A stretch of DNA of 64,000 nucleotides, from positions 773,404 to 837,403 of the forward strand of contig RHPI01000560.1 of assembly GCA_009103225.1 (NCBI GenBank), written 5' to 3'. The DNA is from Chlorokybus atmophyticus. Lineage: Eukaryota; Streptophyta; Chlorokybophyceae; Chlorokybales; Chlorokybaceae. Every line of letters starts with the position of its first letter. The first letter of the stretch is position 1. The position numbers were made by a program, and so were the translations under genes. This document shows positions 12,464-22,139 of this stretch, in pieces. A model generated the notes under the pieces. It worked only from the letters and a program-made list of their open reading frames with translations. It searched no databases and had not been told where the DNA came from.

Positions 12464-12692
12464 CGACCTGAGATCTTGAAGGTCTGGTAACACACAACGA
12501 GTGAGGTTAATGGTCTTCCAAGATCTCAGCCATCAAGGGATTTACGACCTAAGATCTTGAAGGTTCAGTAGTACACAACGAGTAAAGCTAATAAACCTTC
12601 AAGATCTCAGGCATCGAGGGATAGACGACGCTGAAACCTTGAAGGTCCAGTAACGCACAACGACTGAAGTTAATAGACCTCCAAGATCTCAT
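12464..12692. repeat. hairpin satellite, right part, with LINE target-site duplication
   Basis: Nearly three ~82-bp units. Arms near 12466-12486 and 12514-12527 (first unit) can pair across the ACACAACGAGTGAGG core; units two and three carry substitutions. The first 14 bases (12464-12477) are the right copy of the LINE duplication. Joined with 4850-5019 this makes an array of at least five units. Confidence 0.8.
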
Positions 12693-14340
12693 GTATGCTG
12701 CCTGACAAGCAATGGACCAAGAATGCTAGTAACACAGTCTTGCAGACTCGGAACTTCAACACATGAGGCTGAAGGGCTTTGGGTGCGGTCGTGATAATAC
12801 CATCTGAATACAAAAGCAAGAACTACACAGTAATGAGGTTGCAACATCTGTGTATATGTGTACGCGTGTGCTCTTGTATGCGGATGTTGCATGACTAATG
12901 ATGGGTGCCAATACATGCCAATTGTGTATTTACCAAGGGGCAGCTCCTCTGCTGCAGTACATCGTGCTTACCATGCAGGGAACAATTACATAAGCAACAT
13001 GGATGTGTGTGCAAATGTCTTTGCTTGCTGCATCTTGCTGTGTGCATGCAGCTCTATATGTTGCGCTTTTTGGTTTTGCTGATTACTAGCTCAGGATTTA
13101 CTGCAGCAACTAGCGTGTGGTGTGCATTATAGTAATATCAATTGTTAGCTGTCAAACGGTGCATACAAGACTATAACGCACGGATATTGTACCTGCTAGG
13201 TGGCGCCATGTGTGCTGCCGCTGATCAAACCCTCCTGCATGAGCGCTGAGACAGCGCAACCCTTACCGCAAGTCTTCATATCCTCAGCGTTTTACGCTAA
13301 AACTAGCTTACAGACGTCCTAACGGTCAAGTAGAGCAGCAAGCTTCAACTCACCTGGCTCGCTCTCGCCACCCCCGATGGCCCCCACATCGCCGCCCATA
13401 CCACCGCCCAAAGCCAGCACTCACTTACCAGCTACCGCACCAGGTCTTTCAACTTGCAAATTACAACTTGCGAGCTTTAACTACACAGTGGGATCTACTG
13501 AAACACACTAGCGCCCAGCTGAAAACAACAAGGCCGCCGCCGCTAACAACCACACAACCGCCGCCGCCGACTAGCTGCACTGCGGCACTAGAGTTGAGCT
13601 CACCGAGTGGGGGGGTTAGGGTTGGGGTACGACGCGCGATTAATGTCGCAGCTAGGAAGCACAGTTTTTCATTGATTGATTTAATTTATTATATCTATAC
13701 TATATGTATACTCGATCGTCGATATATTTAACGGACGACAACATTTTTTTTTTGTATTGCTTGCTCTCGCCCCAGTGCTTGCGCTGCATAAGAGTATAAC
13801 CGGTACAGATACTTATGTGTGCGCTATTTAGAGTAGCATGTTGCGTGTGTTTGGTTTTATAGAACCCACTTGATGGTAGACGGTAATTACCCCGCTCTTA
13901 GTGAAGTGGTTTCAATGAAGCCCAGCACACGTATTATGCTGGTTTTTGTGCACAAATAATGAAGTGTTAATTTTCAATCCATAATTGTTACACGTAACGT
14001 TGGATTTGTTTGTGCATCAACATTAATGTGTCATATTTTAATTTTTAATTGTTGCATGTGATGATTGCGTAGATGATGTTATGAGTCTGTCGAGTTATAT
14101 CATAACTGGATGAAGTGTACGCTGGTGGCAATGCGTAAGGTGTTACGTAATGCTTGGCATGTGTACTTGTAACATGCCGTGAGTGATGACCTCCCTTTAC
14201 TCCAAGTTAAGAAAGGTCAAGATCTTGGACCTTCTTTAGCTGCCTACTCTTGAAAGTTTACAATTTTGAACCTCCCTTAGCTTCCTGCTTTCAGAGTTCT
14301 TAAGTAAATTACAATTGCTTCGCATGTATGAGCTTATTAC
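12693..14340. other. no recognisable gene
   Basis: Intergenic. The right part is AT-rich with short A/T runs (13670-13760). A C-rich stretch with CCG/CCGCCG triplets lies at 13370-13570 and GTGGGGGGGTTAGGGTTGGGG at 13608-13628. No open frame has a family signature. Confidence 0.5.
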
Positions 14341-17300
14341 TTTTTGAACTGCAGACAACCCCTGGCAATTGTTAGCCGTGGTCAGGGACCGCAACAAAAG
14401 CCTGCAGGCACGCAGCGGGAACAAAGTGCCACAAACTAGAAGCAAGACAAGACTCCTCCGCAGAAGACACCTGAAAGTTCCACAAACCTGAAAAAGCCGG
14501 TTGAGATTTCTTCCGAAGATGACAAGCAGGACAGGAAGCAAGTAGACACCAGTGACGGACAGCCCAGCAACAACAAAAAGCAAGACCAAGAAGATTTCAG
14601 CGTCAGCAGTGATGCAAAAACCGTCATCTACTCATGTGAGTAACCAAGGGTGTGCAGCAGATGTCTCTGAATTATATGTGACGTTGACAAGTACATGACA
14701 AGCTTGTGTTGACAAATAGCAATCTGGAGTTGCCATGGGCAAAATTGCAAAATTCAATCAAAGTCATCCTCGTATTAAGCGCTGCAGTGTAGAAAGCAAT
14801 AGCTGAGCGCCAACATGTTTGGAAGTTGCGGTACATGGGTCCGGGAAATTACCGTCTTAATGTTAAGCGTAAGGTGAGCGTTGTGTTTATAAGCGTGGGT
14901 TACATGAGTTCCAAGATCCTGGGTTACTCGAGTTCCAAGATCCGGCTTAGCTTACCGTGCACAGGGCAACACATCTACATACGCTCTGCTTGGAGCGTGG
15001 TGCTCAGATGGAAAGTCCATCTACTGTCTCTAATTGCCCTACAGCAATATCAACGACGACAATGACGTCATTGTGCAAAAAGCCGAACTTTTAATCTTGT
15101 CCAAAGCAAAGGGGTTCATATTCAAGTTAGAAGAAGCTGAGGCAGAGAACGAGCTCGATCAAATGGATCTTGCAGCAAGTGTCAACCGAAGGGTGCTGAA
15201 GCATCTGTGGATCCAACAGACGACGTGAACAAAAAGTTCTTCGAATGGCCGCGAGGTAGCTTATGGCATACCACATCAATGCCAAGGGCTTGACAAGTCT
15301 AATACTCTTGTTTTGCTTTGCAGACCTGCCCGATAACAGCGCGTCACCCAGCAAGGGCAAGGCAACCAAGCCTTCCACGTCCACATTAGAAGATTCAGAT
15401 AACTCCGATAGTGACAAACCTATAGGCTACTCACCTGTCATTGAGATCAGTAACAAAAGTGAGCTATTGTATTCGGCTTTGGCCTGCTTGTCATTACTCT
15501 GTGTGCATTGGCTCAAGGCATAACCACTAAGTGCGTTGCCATAGGATATTCGATAGTCGCTTGCTTGTCTTATGTTTCAGGCCTGTTGAATCGGTTGAAG
15601 CTGCCCCCTTTGTTTCAAACCTCTGGAGGAAACACCTTGTTCAATGTTCCCATTGATCGGACGATGCTTGCTCGCCCGGGCCATTCCCTGAGACCGGTGA
15701 ACGATGCTGGGCTGAAGCTTGTGGAGGGCGAGATCGACGCTGGCCTGCCAAATTACAAACGGTGGATTTAATTGGTGCTCGAAAAGATTGGACCCACAGA
15801 ATGGCGTCAAGTGCTAGCAGACGAGTTTTTGCTGGACACGTCGAGCGAAAGATGGCAGTTCAAGAATCTGTGCGGGAATCACTCGCTGACTATATCAGCG
15901 CAGGCATTATGACCATCCAGATGATCCAAAATGGGCGTCTTAAAGGATCGAGGTAGGCTGCTTTGTTGTTGTTAAGTTCTGATACCTTCAATAACTGACC
16001 AACAACATTATATGTGACAAGTCGTGACCAACATCGATAGACTTCAAATCCTCAACCTGAGTAGGCTGCACAACTTGCAGCATGAGCTGTGACAAAAGTC
16101 CACGCCATTTGGGGTTATGCACGCCATGCGTGACATCTAAAAACAGCATGGTCAACCGTTTAGGCTGTCCATTGGGCAGACCCGCAAGACAAGGTGGGCT
16201 GAAGCGTGGCTTGACTGCTCACGGTCATGGATGGTCATCTTGCGAGAGTCCCTGACGCCTTCAACGGATGACGAGGTGGCTAAAGTCCCCCAAACCAAGC
16301 GCGTCCATGTCACGTACGGCTTTAAAATCGTATCTATATACAATGCACAACATCCGATACAGCTTTCTACATCTCCGTTAATTACATTGCTACTGCAGGA
16401 TTTGCGATGGATCTCGGTCTCTCATAGCCAGATTATCAGCGCTTTTTCCATGTGCTGCACAGCAAAGAAGACTTGTTTATGGCCGATGGAAAGCCGAACA
16501 CAGCGCAGGGCATTTCCCTAAATCTCTTGGACAACTTTACTAAACTCGAGCCCCCCCAAATCATGAGCGTTGTCAATCATCTAGACTCCGGCCGGCTGTC
16601 CGTTTCGAGAAACAAAGAGTTTGTCATTGTCTGCAACAACATGCGCAAAAGAGGCAGATTCAATGGATTTATCACTGCCAAGGCTTTGAATGAAGACTTT
16701 GGCAAGCCTGGGTACGTTCAACCTGATCTGCTTGCAGCGTTCCAAGTTCTTAAACCTTTCTTAACACCCATCTCTTGGAGGGTCAAGATTTTGAACCTTT
16801 CTTAGCTGCCTGCCATTTGTCTGAACGCAATTGTTATGCTTGCAGCAATAAGGATCGTCTTTGCTCAAAATACTCTGAGCTTTTTAGAAAGCTGGATTTG
16901 CTCTTCTCCAGAGCTCAGATGCATGGCTTTTTCATGAGAGAGCTGATAGCAACGAGACCCAAGGTACAGACGAAAGAGTCAGAAAAAGACGTTGAGAAAA
17001 AGCCAATAAAGGCGGGCAAGGTGAAAGGGAAAGGCCAGCCCACAGATGTCCAACAACTTGAAGATTGAGATCTTCCCGTCGCTATACGGGATGATCTTAA
17101 AGAACTCACGGGCTCCAAGCTGGTCTACACAGCCCAAATTAATGGCGCTGTGGAATTTACGCAGTAAGCAATGTCAAGATTACTGTGGCTGGTTCATTGG
17201 CGGAGCGTTTATGCCACTGACTATGCTATGTTGCATGTAGACGCAAGATGTGGAGTTGGAAGAGAAAGCGCCTGCCAGTGGTCAGGCAACGTGTCGTCCT

Positions 17301-18152
17301 TTGAATAGATTCTGCTCAGTAGTAGTTCTTGGACGGCTTGTTCAAGTCGGAGGAACCCCTGCCGTCATTCTACAATGTGTTCGTGGATATTGAGTTTGTT
17401 AAGCATCGCAGTAGCGTTGAGGATATTGGCATCAACGATGAGTGCTTCAAAGACTTGAGGATATCCTGGTCGGCCACAACAAGCCGTTGCCTTTTTGGAA
17501 TATGGTGGTCCTCGTGGATGACGACCATCTTAGCAGCGTAGTGCAGATTTTTAGACAGGATGCCTCTAATGTGGAGACATTTACTTACCACCACGCCAGC
17601 AGCAGTAAGTCGTTGTGTTCCAGGATATGCAAGGTCCATTAACCCGATGTAGCAACTGAGGCTACTGTGTTGTCTTCCGCAGAGCAATTGGCTTTTCCCA
17701 CGTACTTTGCATCTCGGCAAGCAGCAATCATGGTAGTTGCCGGCTTCAAGGACGATGATAATGATGTTGGTTTGCACTACGCAAACCTTGAGCGCTTTGA
17801 TCAGAGTGTGGACCCGGATGAGCGGTGTTGGTAGCCGGCAGATTCACGCTTTGCCACAAGCAAGTTCCTTCCCAGCTATCACGATGATCAACCTACTATT
17901 CCGCAACTGAGAGAACACCTTGCCTCTCATCCAAATCCCAAGAGCAGGGTTGATGCCAGGATGGAGCTGATCAAGGTTGATGAGGGTCGGGATCCGCTAG
18001 AGATTCTGCTCGACGCTAGGGCAGTAGCTGACCGCAAAAATGCTTTGCTCAGTGACATAATGCGGAGTTATTGGACAGCTCATATAGCGAAGTTTGGAAG
18101 TAAGGTGGTCAACCAAGCTTAGCGATTCTCCCGAAGGCTTGCTCTTCACTTT

Positions 18153-18362
18153 TTGCCTTATCGCAAGGACACCAAGGAGATGTTCTTTTTGGACCTTGGT
18201 GGTGGTGCTGCGGGCTTTGCAACATATGCCCTAGAGCGAGGGTACAGCGGATTCCTTGTAGACCCTGATCCCACTTGCATCCACGCTTTGAGTGTGTACT
18301 GCGGAAAGTTTAGCAAAGCCTACGAGGAACTGGTAAGCAGAGTGTGCACTTTGAGTTACTAG
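18153..18362 (+). other. FtsJ-like SAM-binding domain exon
   Basis: Open block with FLPYRKDTKEMFFLDLGG start and a glycine-rich SAM-binding loop, then VDPDPTCIHAL. The pattern (hydrophobic strand, DLGGGxxGF, acidic residue about 20 later) fits Rossmann-fold methyltransferases, closest to FtsJ/RrmJ RNA 2'-O-methyltransferases. The K-D-K-E catalytic residues of FtsJ cannot be assigned here. A splice donor GTAAGC follows near 18331. Confidence 0.45.
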
Positions 18363-19189
18363 ACCTCTCAATCTCAGCTCCCTGGCTGACCACTTTGCTT
18401 GCGTAGGAGAAGCACAACTATGGCTTGGATAGCGAGTACATGGCACTTACAGGAGAACCCGCAGCGACGCCTGTGCCGCTTTCGCGAGTCAAAATGCATG
18501 CGGCCATTGCCAAAGAGATTGTGCGTGAAATGTTCACAGGGTTCAATCACAACTCCGCTCGGCACCTTGCGATGCTGGGTCAGTGGCTGACCAAGGACAA
18601 TGCTGCGCAAGAAGCTGGGGGTGACGACAAGTTCAAGAAAGTAAAGCAGTGGGTGTCTAAATCAATGGGCAATGTTGTGACAAGTAAGCGCCTTATGTTG
18701 TGACATGTGTGAGCGTTGCCGAGGATCAATTTCGGGAGGTATCATAATCCGCATGTCTGTTTGCAGCGAATGGCTACGCAGAGGCGCTAGAAGAAATGGC
18801 ATGATCAGAAGTGGCAGGAGCCGCACGACGAGCTGCAGAAGGCAGATCCCCCAGCTGACGCTGCATCTATGGACTTAGATGCTGATGCTGCTGTAGTGCC
18901 TCCTGCTAATGAGCACAAGGACGAAGGCGACAGCAACAGGAGAGTTCAGATGCAGAGCAGGACACTAGAGGCCAAGCAAGTTGAGGAGGCTTTGCGGCAT
19001 CGGCTGGCGGATTGAATGGATAAGTTCATGGACCTCAACTATCTGAGCGGCGATGAAGGCGAGCCCTCGCCTTATGAAGCGAAGCCCATTAGCAGCAGCG
19101 GCAACGTTGTGAACCTAACAGCCAACAGCCCCAAGGAGGCTAATGTCCTTTGAAAGAAAAAAAGAGAAAAAGAACGAGTCAGATGTGGC

Positions 19190-19576
19190 CTCAGGGAGCC
19201 GCTCGCAGTTTGTAAAAGGCTGTTCTGTCCCTGATTGTGATATCACTGTTGGCTTCGACAGCATGTACCCCACCAAGTGCGGCGCAGCTGGGCGTGTGCT
19301 GGGTGTGTCAAGCAGTTGCACGACTTGTGCATTACACGCTTCACAGGAAAGGAAGAGGTCCAGCAGACCCTATGCACCGACCACCACCCTGACGTGTCTG
19401 ATGACTGGGAGCAGGCCATAGTAGACCAAGGCAAGATAACCCAGGCACGCACCATCCAAGGCTGCAGTGTCTGTCGAGATGTTGAAGGCTACAAGCAGTG
19501 CTGGCCTCAGGAGTCACAGCAGGAGTCTCAGGTGCCGAGCCTTCCAGACTTGGATGTGGTTCGGTCTGCAAGCTAA
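19190..19576 (+). other. Cys-rich zinc-finger-like C-terminus
   Basis: Two overlapping frames together give a cysteine ladder: GCSVPDCDITVGFD and KCG in one, then CAGCVKQLHDLC and a later GCSVC in the other. The spacing C-x3/4-C ... C-x2-C-x4-H-x2-C resembles PHD/RING-type zinc binding. A one-base frame change near 19280 separates the halves, so the domain is broken in this copy. Confidence 0.35.
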
Positions 19577-19600
19577 CTCTCCATCCCAAGTGCAAGCCAA

Positions 19601-20100
19601 GTCTCCGGCAATGCCTCGCCGCTTTGAAGGCTTATGATAATAGAGTTCTACTACTTGCTGCTGTTAGCATGTCCAATAACTGTTGCTCTCAGCAATAATC
19701 TTGTACTGTAGAACATAGTTGGCTTGTTTGTGACGTTGTGTATGTTGTATCGGTTGCCCTTGTGTGTATAGAACTTACTCCTATGTAAAAAGATCTTTAG
19801 AGGTGTTGGGGCGTGCTTCTTATGCATGACAAGCATATTGCCATAGCTTAGCAAGTTTAAGATGCTCTAAGTTTGCCTTCAACTAGTTGAGAAATAACAC
19901 GCTCAGATGTGTTGTTTAAGTCATTAATAGCGTATCATATCGTGCATAAACGCAAACTCTGCCTCAACTGCAAGTAGCTTGCACATAGTGTCAACTATAT
20001 AGTATATAACAATATAGTATATCTTGAAAATGACAAATTGCAGTTGATTACATTGAAAATTAACATAACGTTGCACAAAAAGTGTCCCCCCGGATCTTGC
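19601..20100. other. no recognisable gene
   Basis: AT-rich spacer between two decayed genes; nothing seen beyond short A/T runs. Confidence 0.5.
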
Positions 20101-20116
20101 TACACGCCTACAGTTC

Positions 20117-21111
20117 CTGCGTCGAGAGGTGCAACGGCTAAGCACAGAGCTAGACACGGTCTCGGCTGAAAAGAAGCATGTGGTGCAGCAGATGACGGAA
20201 CAACGACGGGCTGAACGATCACAACCATCCCCCGATTGCCCTGCTGGAGATGATGCCTCCCGGGTGCAGCAGGAGGCTTGGCATTGGCATGCACAGTGGG
20301 CGGTAAGTATGTGGGGTGTTGGCTGCAGCATGTACGCTGGATGCGCTCAAGGCACATGCGCTGACGTGTGGCACGTTGTGCGTGTGTTGTCAATGGTACT
20401 TGGCTGGTTAATGTGTGTGAGCTGAAGTATGTTGTCAATAAATAGGAAGCCAAGGCAATGCAGCTGCGCCAGGAGACTGTGGCGGCTGCTGAGCGCAGTG
20501 AATTTGCTAGCTCAGAGGAGAGGAGATGCAGGAGGAGATGGACAGCGTGCAGCAGCATGAAACGGTGGGTAAGGCCTACCCACTGCATGTCGTAACCTGA
20601 GAAAGAGTCAAGGCAGGTGATTGGATAGGTGAGTTGATTGACGCCATGGTTAGGTGCTAGAGGCAAGGGTGCAAGAGGAACGTGAGCAGGCTAGCTGTGA
20701 AAGGCAAGCGCGGCGCTCGATTGAATATGAACGAGATGGTTACCGGTGTAGCCTGGTGGAGCTGATCGATGTTGTGGCAGGCCTACGCGAGACATTGCGT
20801 AACGGCAGGCACTCGCAGCAACCACTTTGGGACGCCGTGGTTGCAGAGGAGGTTCCACTCATGTATGAGGATGATGTGCGCGCTGCGGCGGAAGAGGAAA
20901 TGGCTGATGACATCGCATGCGATGTGAGGGCAGTGGATGCGCAACTACTGTAGAGGGATGCAGTGGTGTTGCTGACGGCTGTTTCAGCACAGTTTAACAT
21001 CATGCAAGCAAGGGTGCTATTGCGCGCGGTGCAAGCGAGACTCCCAGGGGCTAGCGTAACAGTCACCGAGGCGCGGCAACACGGCACTCCGTCAATAGCA
21101 GCTTGGGGTTA
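20117..21111 (+). pseudogene. coiled-coil exons, probably 5' part of the CXC-domain element
   Basis: Three blocks with usable splice sites: about 20117-20300 (ends at GTAAGTATG), 20445-20570 (ends at GTGGGT) and 20654-21111. They code for Gln/Glu/Arg-rich heptad-like sequence (LRREVQRLSTELDTVSAEKK; ARVQEEREQASCERQARR), so a coiled coil is likely. The second block changes frame near 20525. A TAG at 20951-20953 interrupts the third block, whose frame continues in the same phase to 21111. Association with the downstream element gene is inferred from spacing and strand. Confidence 0.4.
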
Positions 21112-21191
21112 ACCCTGTGGCGTGTCTGCTGCGCCATGCCATCAAGGTAGCGGACGTGCCTGTAGCACGCATGCAAAAGCAACTGCAATGA

Positions 21192-21659
21192 GTGAGGACA
21201 ACGCTGATGGCGTGGACATCAAGTTTCTACGCAATCTGCAACAAGCTAATGGAAGCTGAGCGTCAACGCATGGTGGAGCGCAACAAAGTTGATCATAATC
21301 TCCGTTTCGTCGACTGGGAGATGGAGTGGGAGAAATCGGGGGCTGCATTGCAAAAGGTGTTTGGTCCAATGACTGGCTTTAACGCTCTGGAGCTAGTAAA
21401 GACTGCTGGTCCACGACATGAACGCAACTTGGTGGTATTGCGCAACAAGACATTATACCTGATGCATCCCGCGGTTTACGCAAGGAGTAAGTGGGCAATG
21501 TCGCCTGTACACACGATTGTGACTGACTCGATGGATGAACTGAGTACTGGAAACAAGCTGCTGAAGACCGTGAATCGCGTCGGAGTAACAGCAAGTCGCA
21601 GCCATGTTGAAGGTATTCCTACATCCGGTCAGCTTGCCCTCTGCATAGGAATACACTAA
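21192..21659 (+). pseudogene. element protein block, N-terminal part
   Basis: Open block of about 155 codons. It ends in SMDELSTGNKLLKTVNRVGV, reminiscent of a leucine-rich 'NRLG' segment found in the same uncharacterised transposon proteins as the CXC-domain gene downstream. The reading frame terminates inside a 52-bp direct repeat that flanks the telomeric-type insertion, so the original coding sequence was disrupted there. Confidence 0.4.
21605..21656. repeat. 52-bp direct repeat, copy 1
   Basis: Identical to 21775-21826. The two copies bracket a telomeric-type repeat and about 85 bp of other sequence. Confidence 0.95.
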
Positions 21660-21687
21660 CCCTAACCCTTACCCTAACCCTAACCCC
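21657..21687. repeat. interstitial telomeric repeat (CCCTAA-type)
   Basis: About five CCCTAA units, one varied (CCCTTA), starting exactly where the first 52-bp repeat ends. On the other strand this is TTAGGG, the human-type telomere motif, rather than the TTTAGGG common in land plants. Confidence 0.85.
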
Positions 21688-21774
21688 AACAAGAGAAGCA
21701 AGGAGCGCGTGGGAGTTCACTATGCGTGATTGACAAAGGAGCAAGTGGTGAAGGCCAAGCTGCCCGCGTGGGAG

Positions 21775-21826
21775 TGTTGAAGGTATTCCTACATCCGGTC
21801 AGCTTGCCCTCTGCATAGGAATACAC
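21775..21826. repeat. 52-bp direct repeat, copy 2
   Basis: Exact copy of 21605-21656. The spacer in front of it has GCGTGGGAGT twice (about 21707 and 21765), a second small duplication. Confidence 0.95.
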
Positions 21827-22139
21827 GAGAGAATCTCAATGACTCCGGACTGAGTTTGAGCAGACTGCAGAGCAAGGCCTTACAAGAACCGTTGGATCTT
21901 GGTGGATACGGAGCCGAATGACACGTGGAGTAGCTTGTTGGATAGATCTTAAAGTTAGCTACGTGGTGCAGCTTACAGCAGGATTCGGTTGAGTAGATCG
22001 TACGGTGTAGCTTGTAGACCAGCAATGTGTGTATCTGGTGCAGAATCTGGCGGGTATAAGACCCGCGGACTTGTTGCCTTAAGAAAAGCTTTAGTGTTGT
22101 GATGTAGCATGTCACCCATGCGCATGTGCTTGTCAACGT

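Larger units (their letters stand above)
14340..19600 (+). pseudogene. decayed multi-exon gene with FtsJ-like methyltransferase motif and Cys-rich finger
   Basis: A series of plus-strand open blocks with plausible GT-AG junctions suggests one long gene. In order: an acidic/lysine-rich stretch (about 14500-14640, ending at GTGAGTAA), charged blocks at 15047-15210 and 15325-15460, 15762-15956, 16452-17068 and 17690-18340, then an acidic block 18770-19150 and a Cys/His-rich end 19190-19570. The block at 18153-18341 contains FLDLGGGAAGFATYAL and VDPDP, like motif I of Rossmann-fold methyltransferases of the FtsJ/RrmJ type. Three TAG codons (17832, 18120, 18788) and two TGA interrupt it, and the finger needs a frame change near 19280. 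No intact protein can be read. It may be a transposon gene or a dead host gene; I do not recognise the whole protein. Confidence 0.45.
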
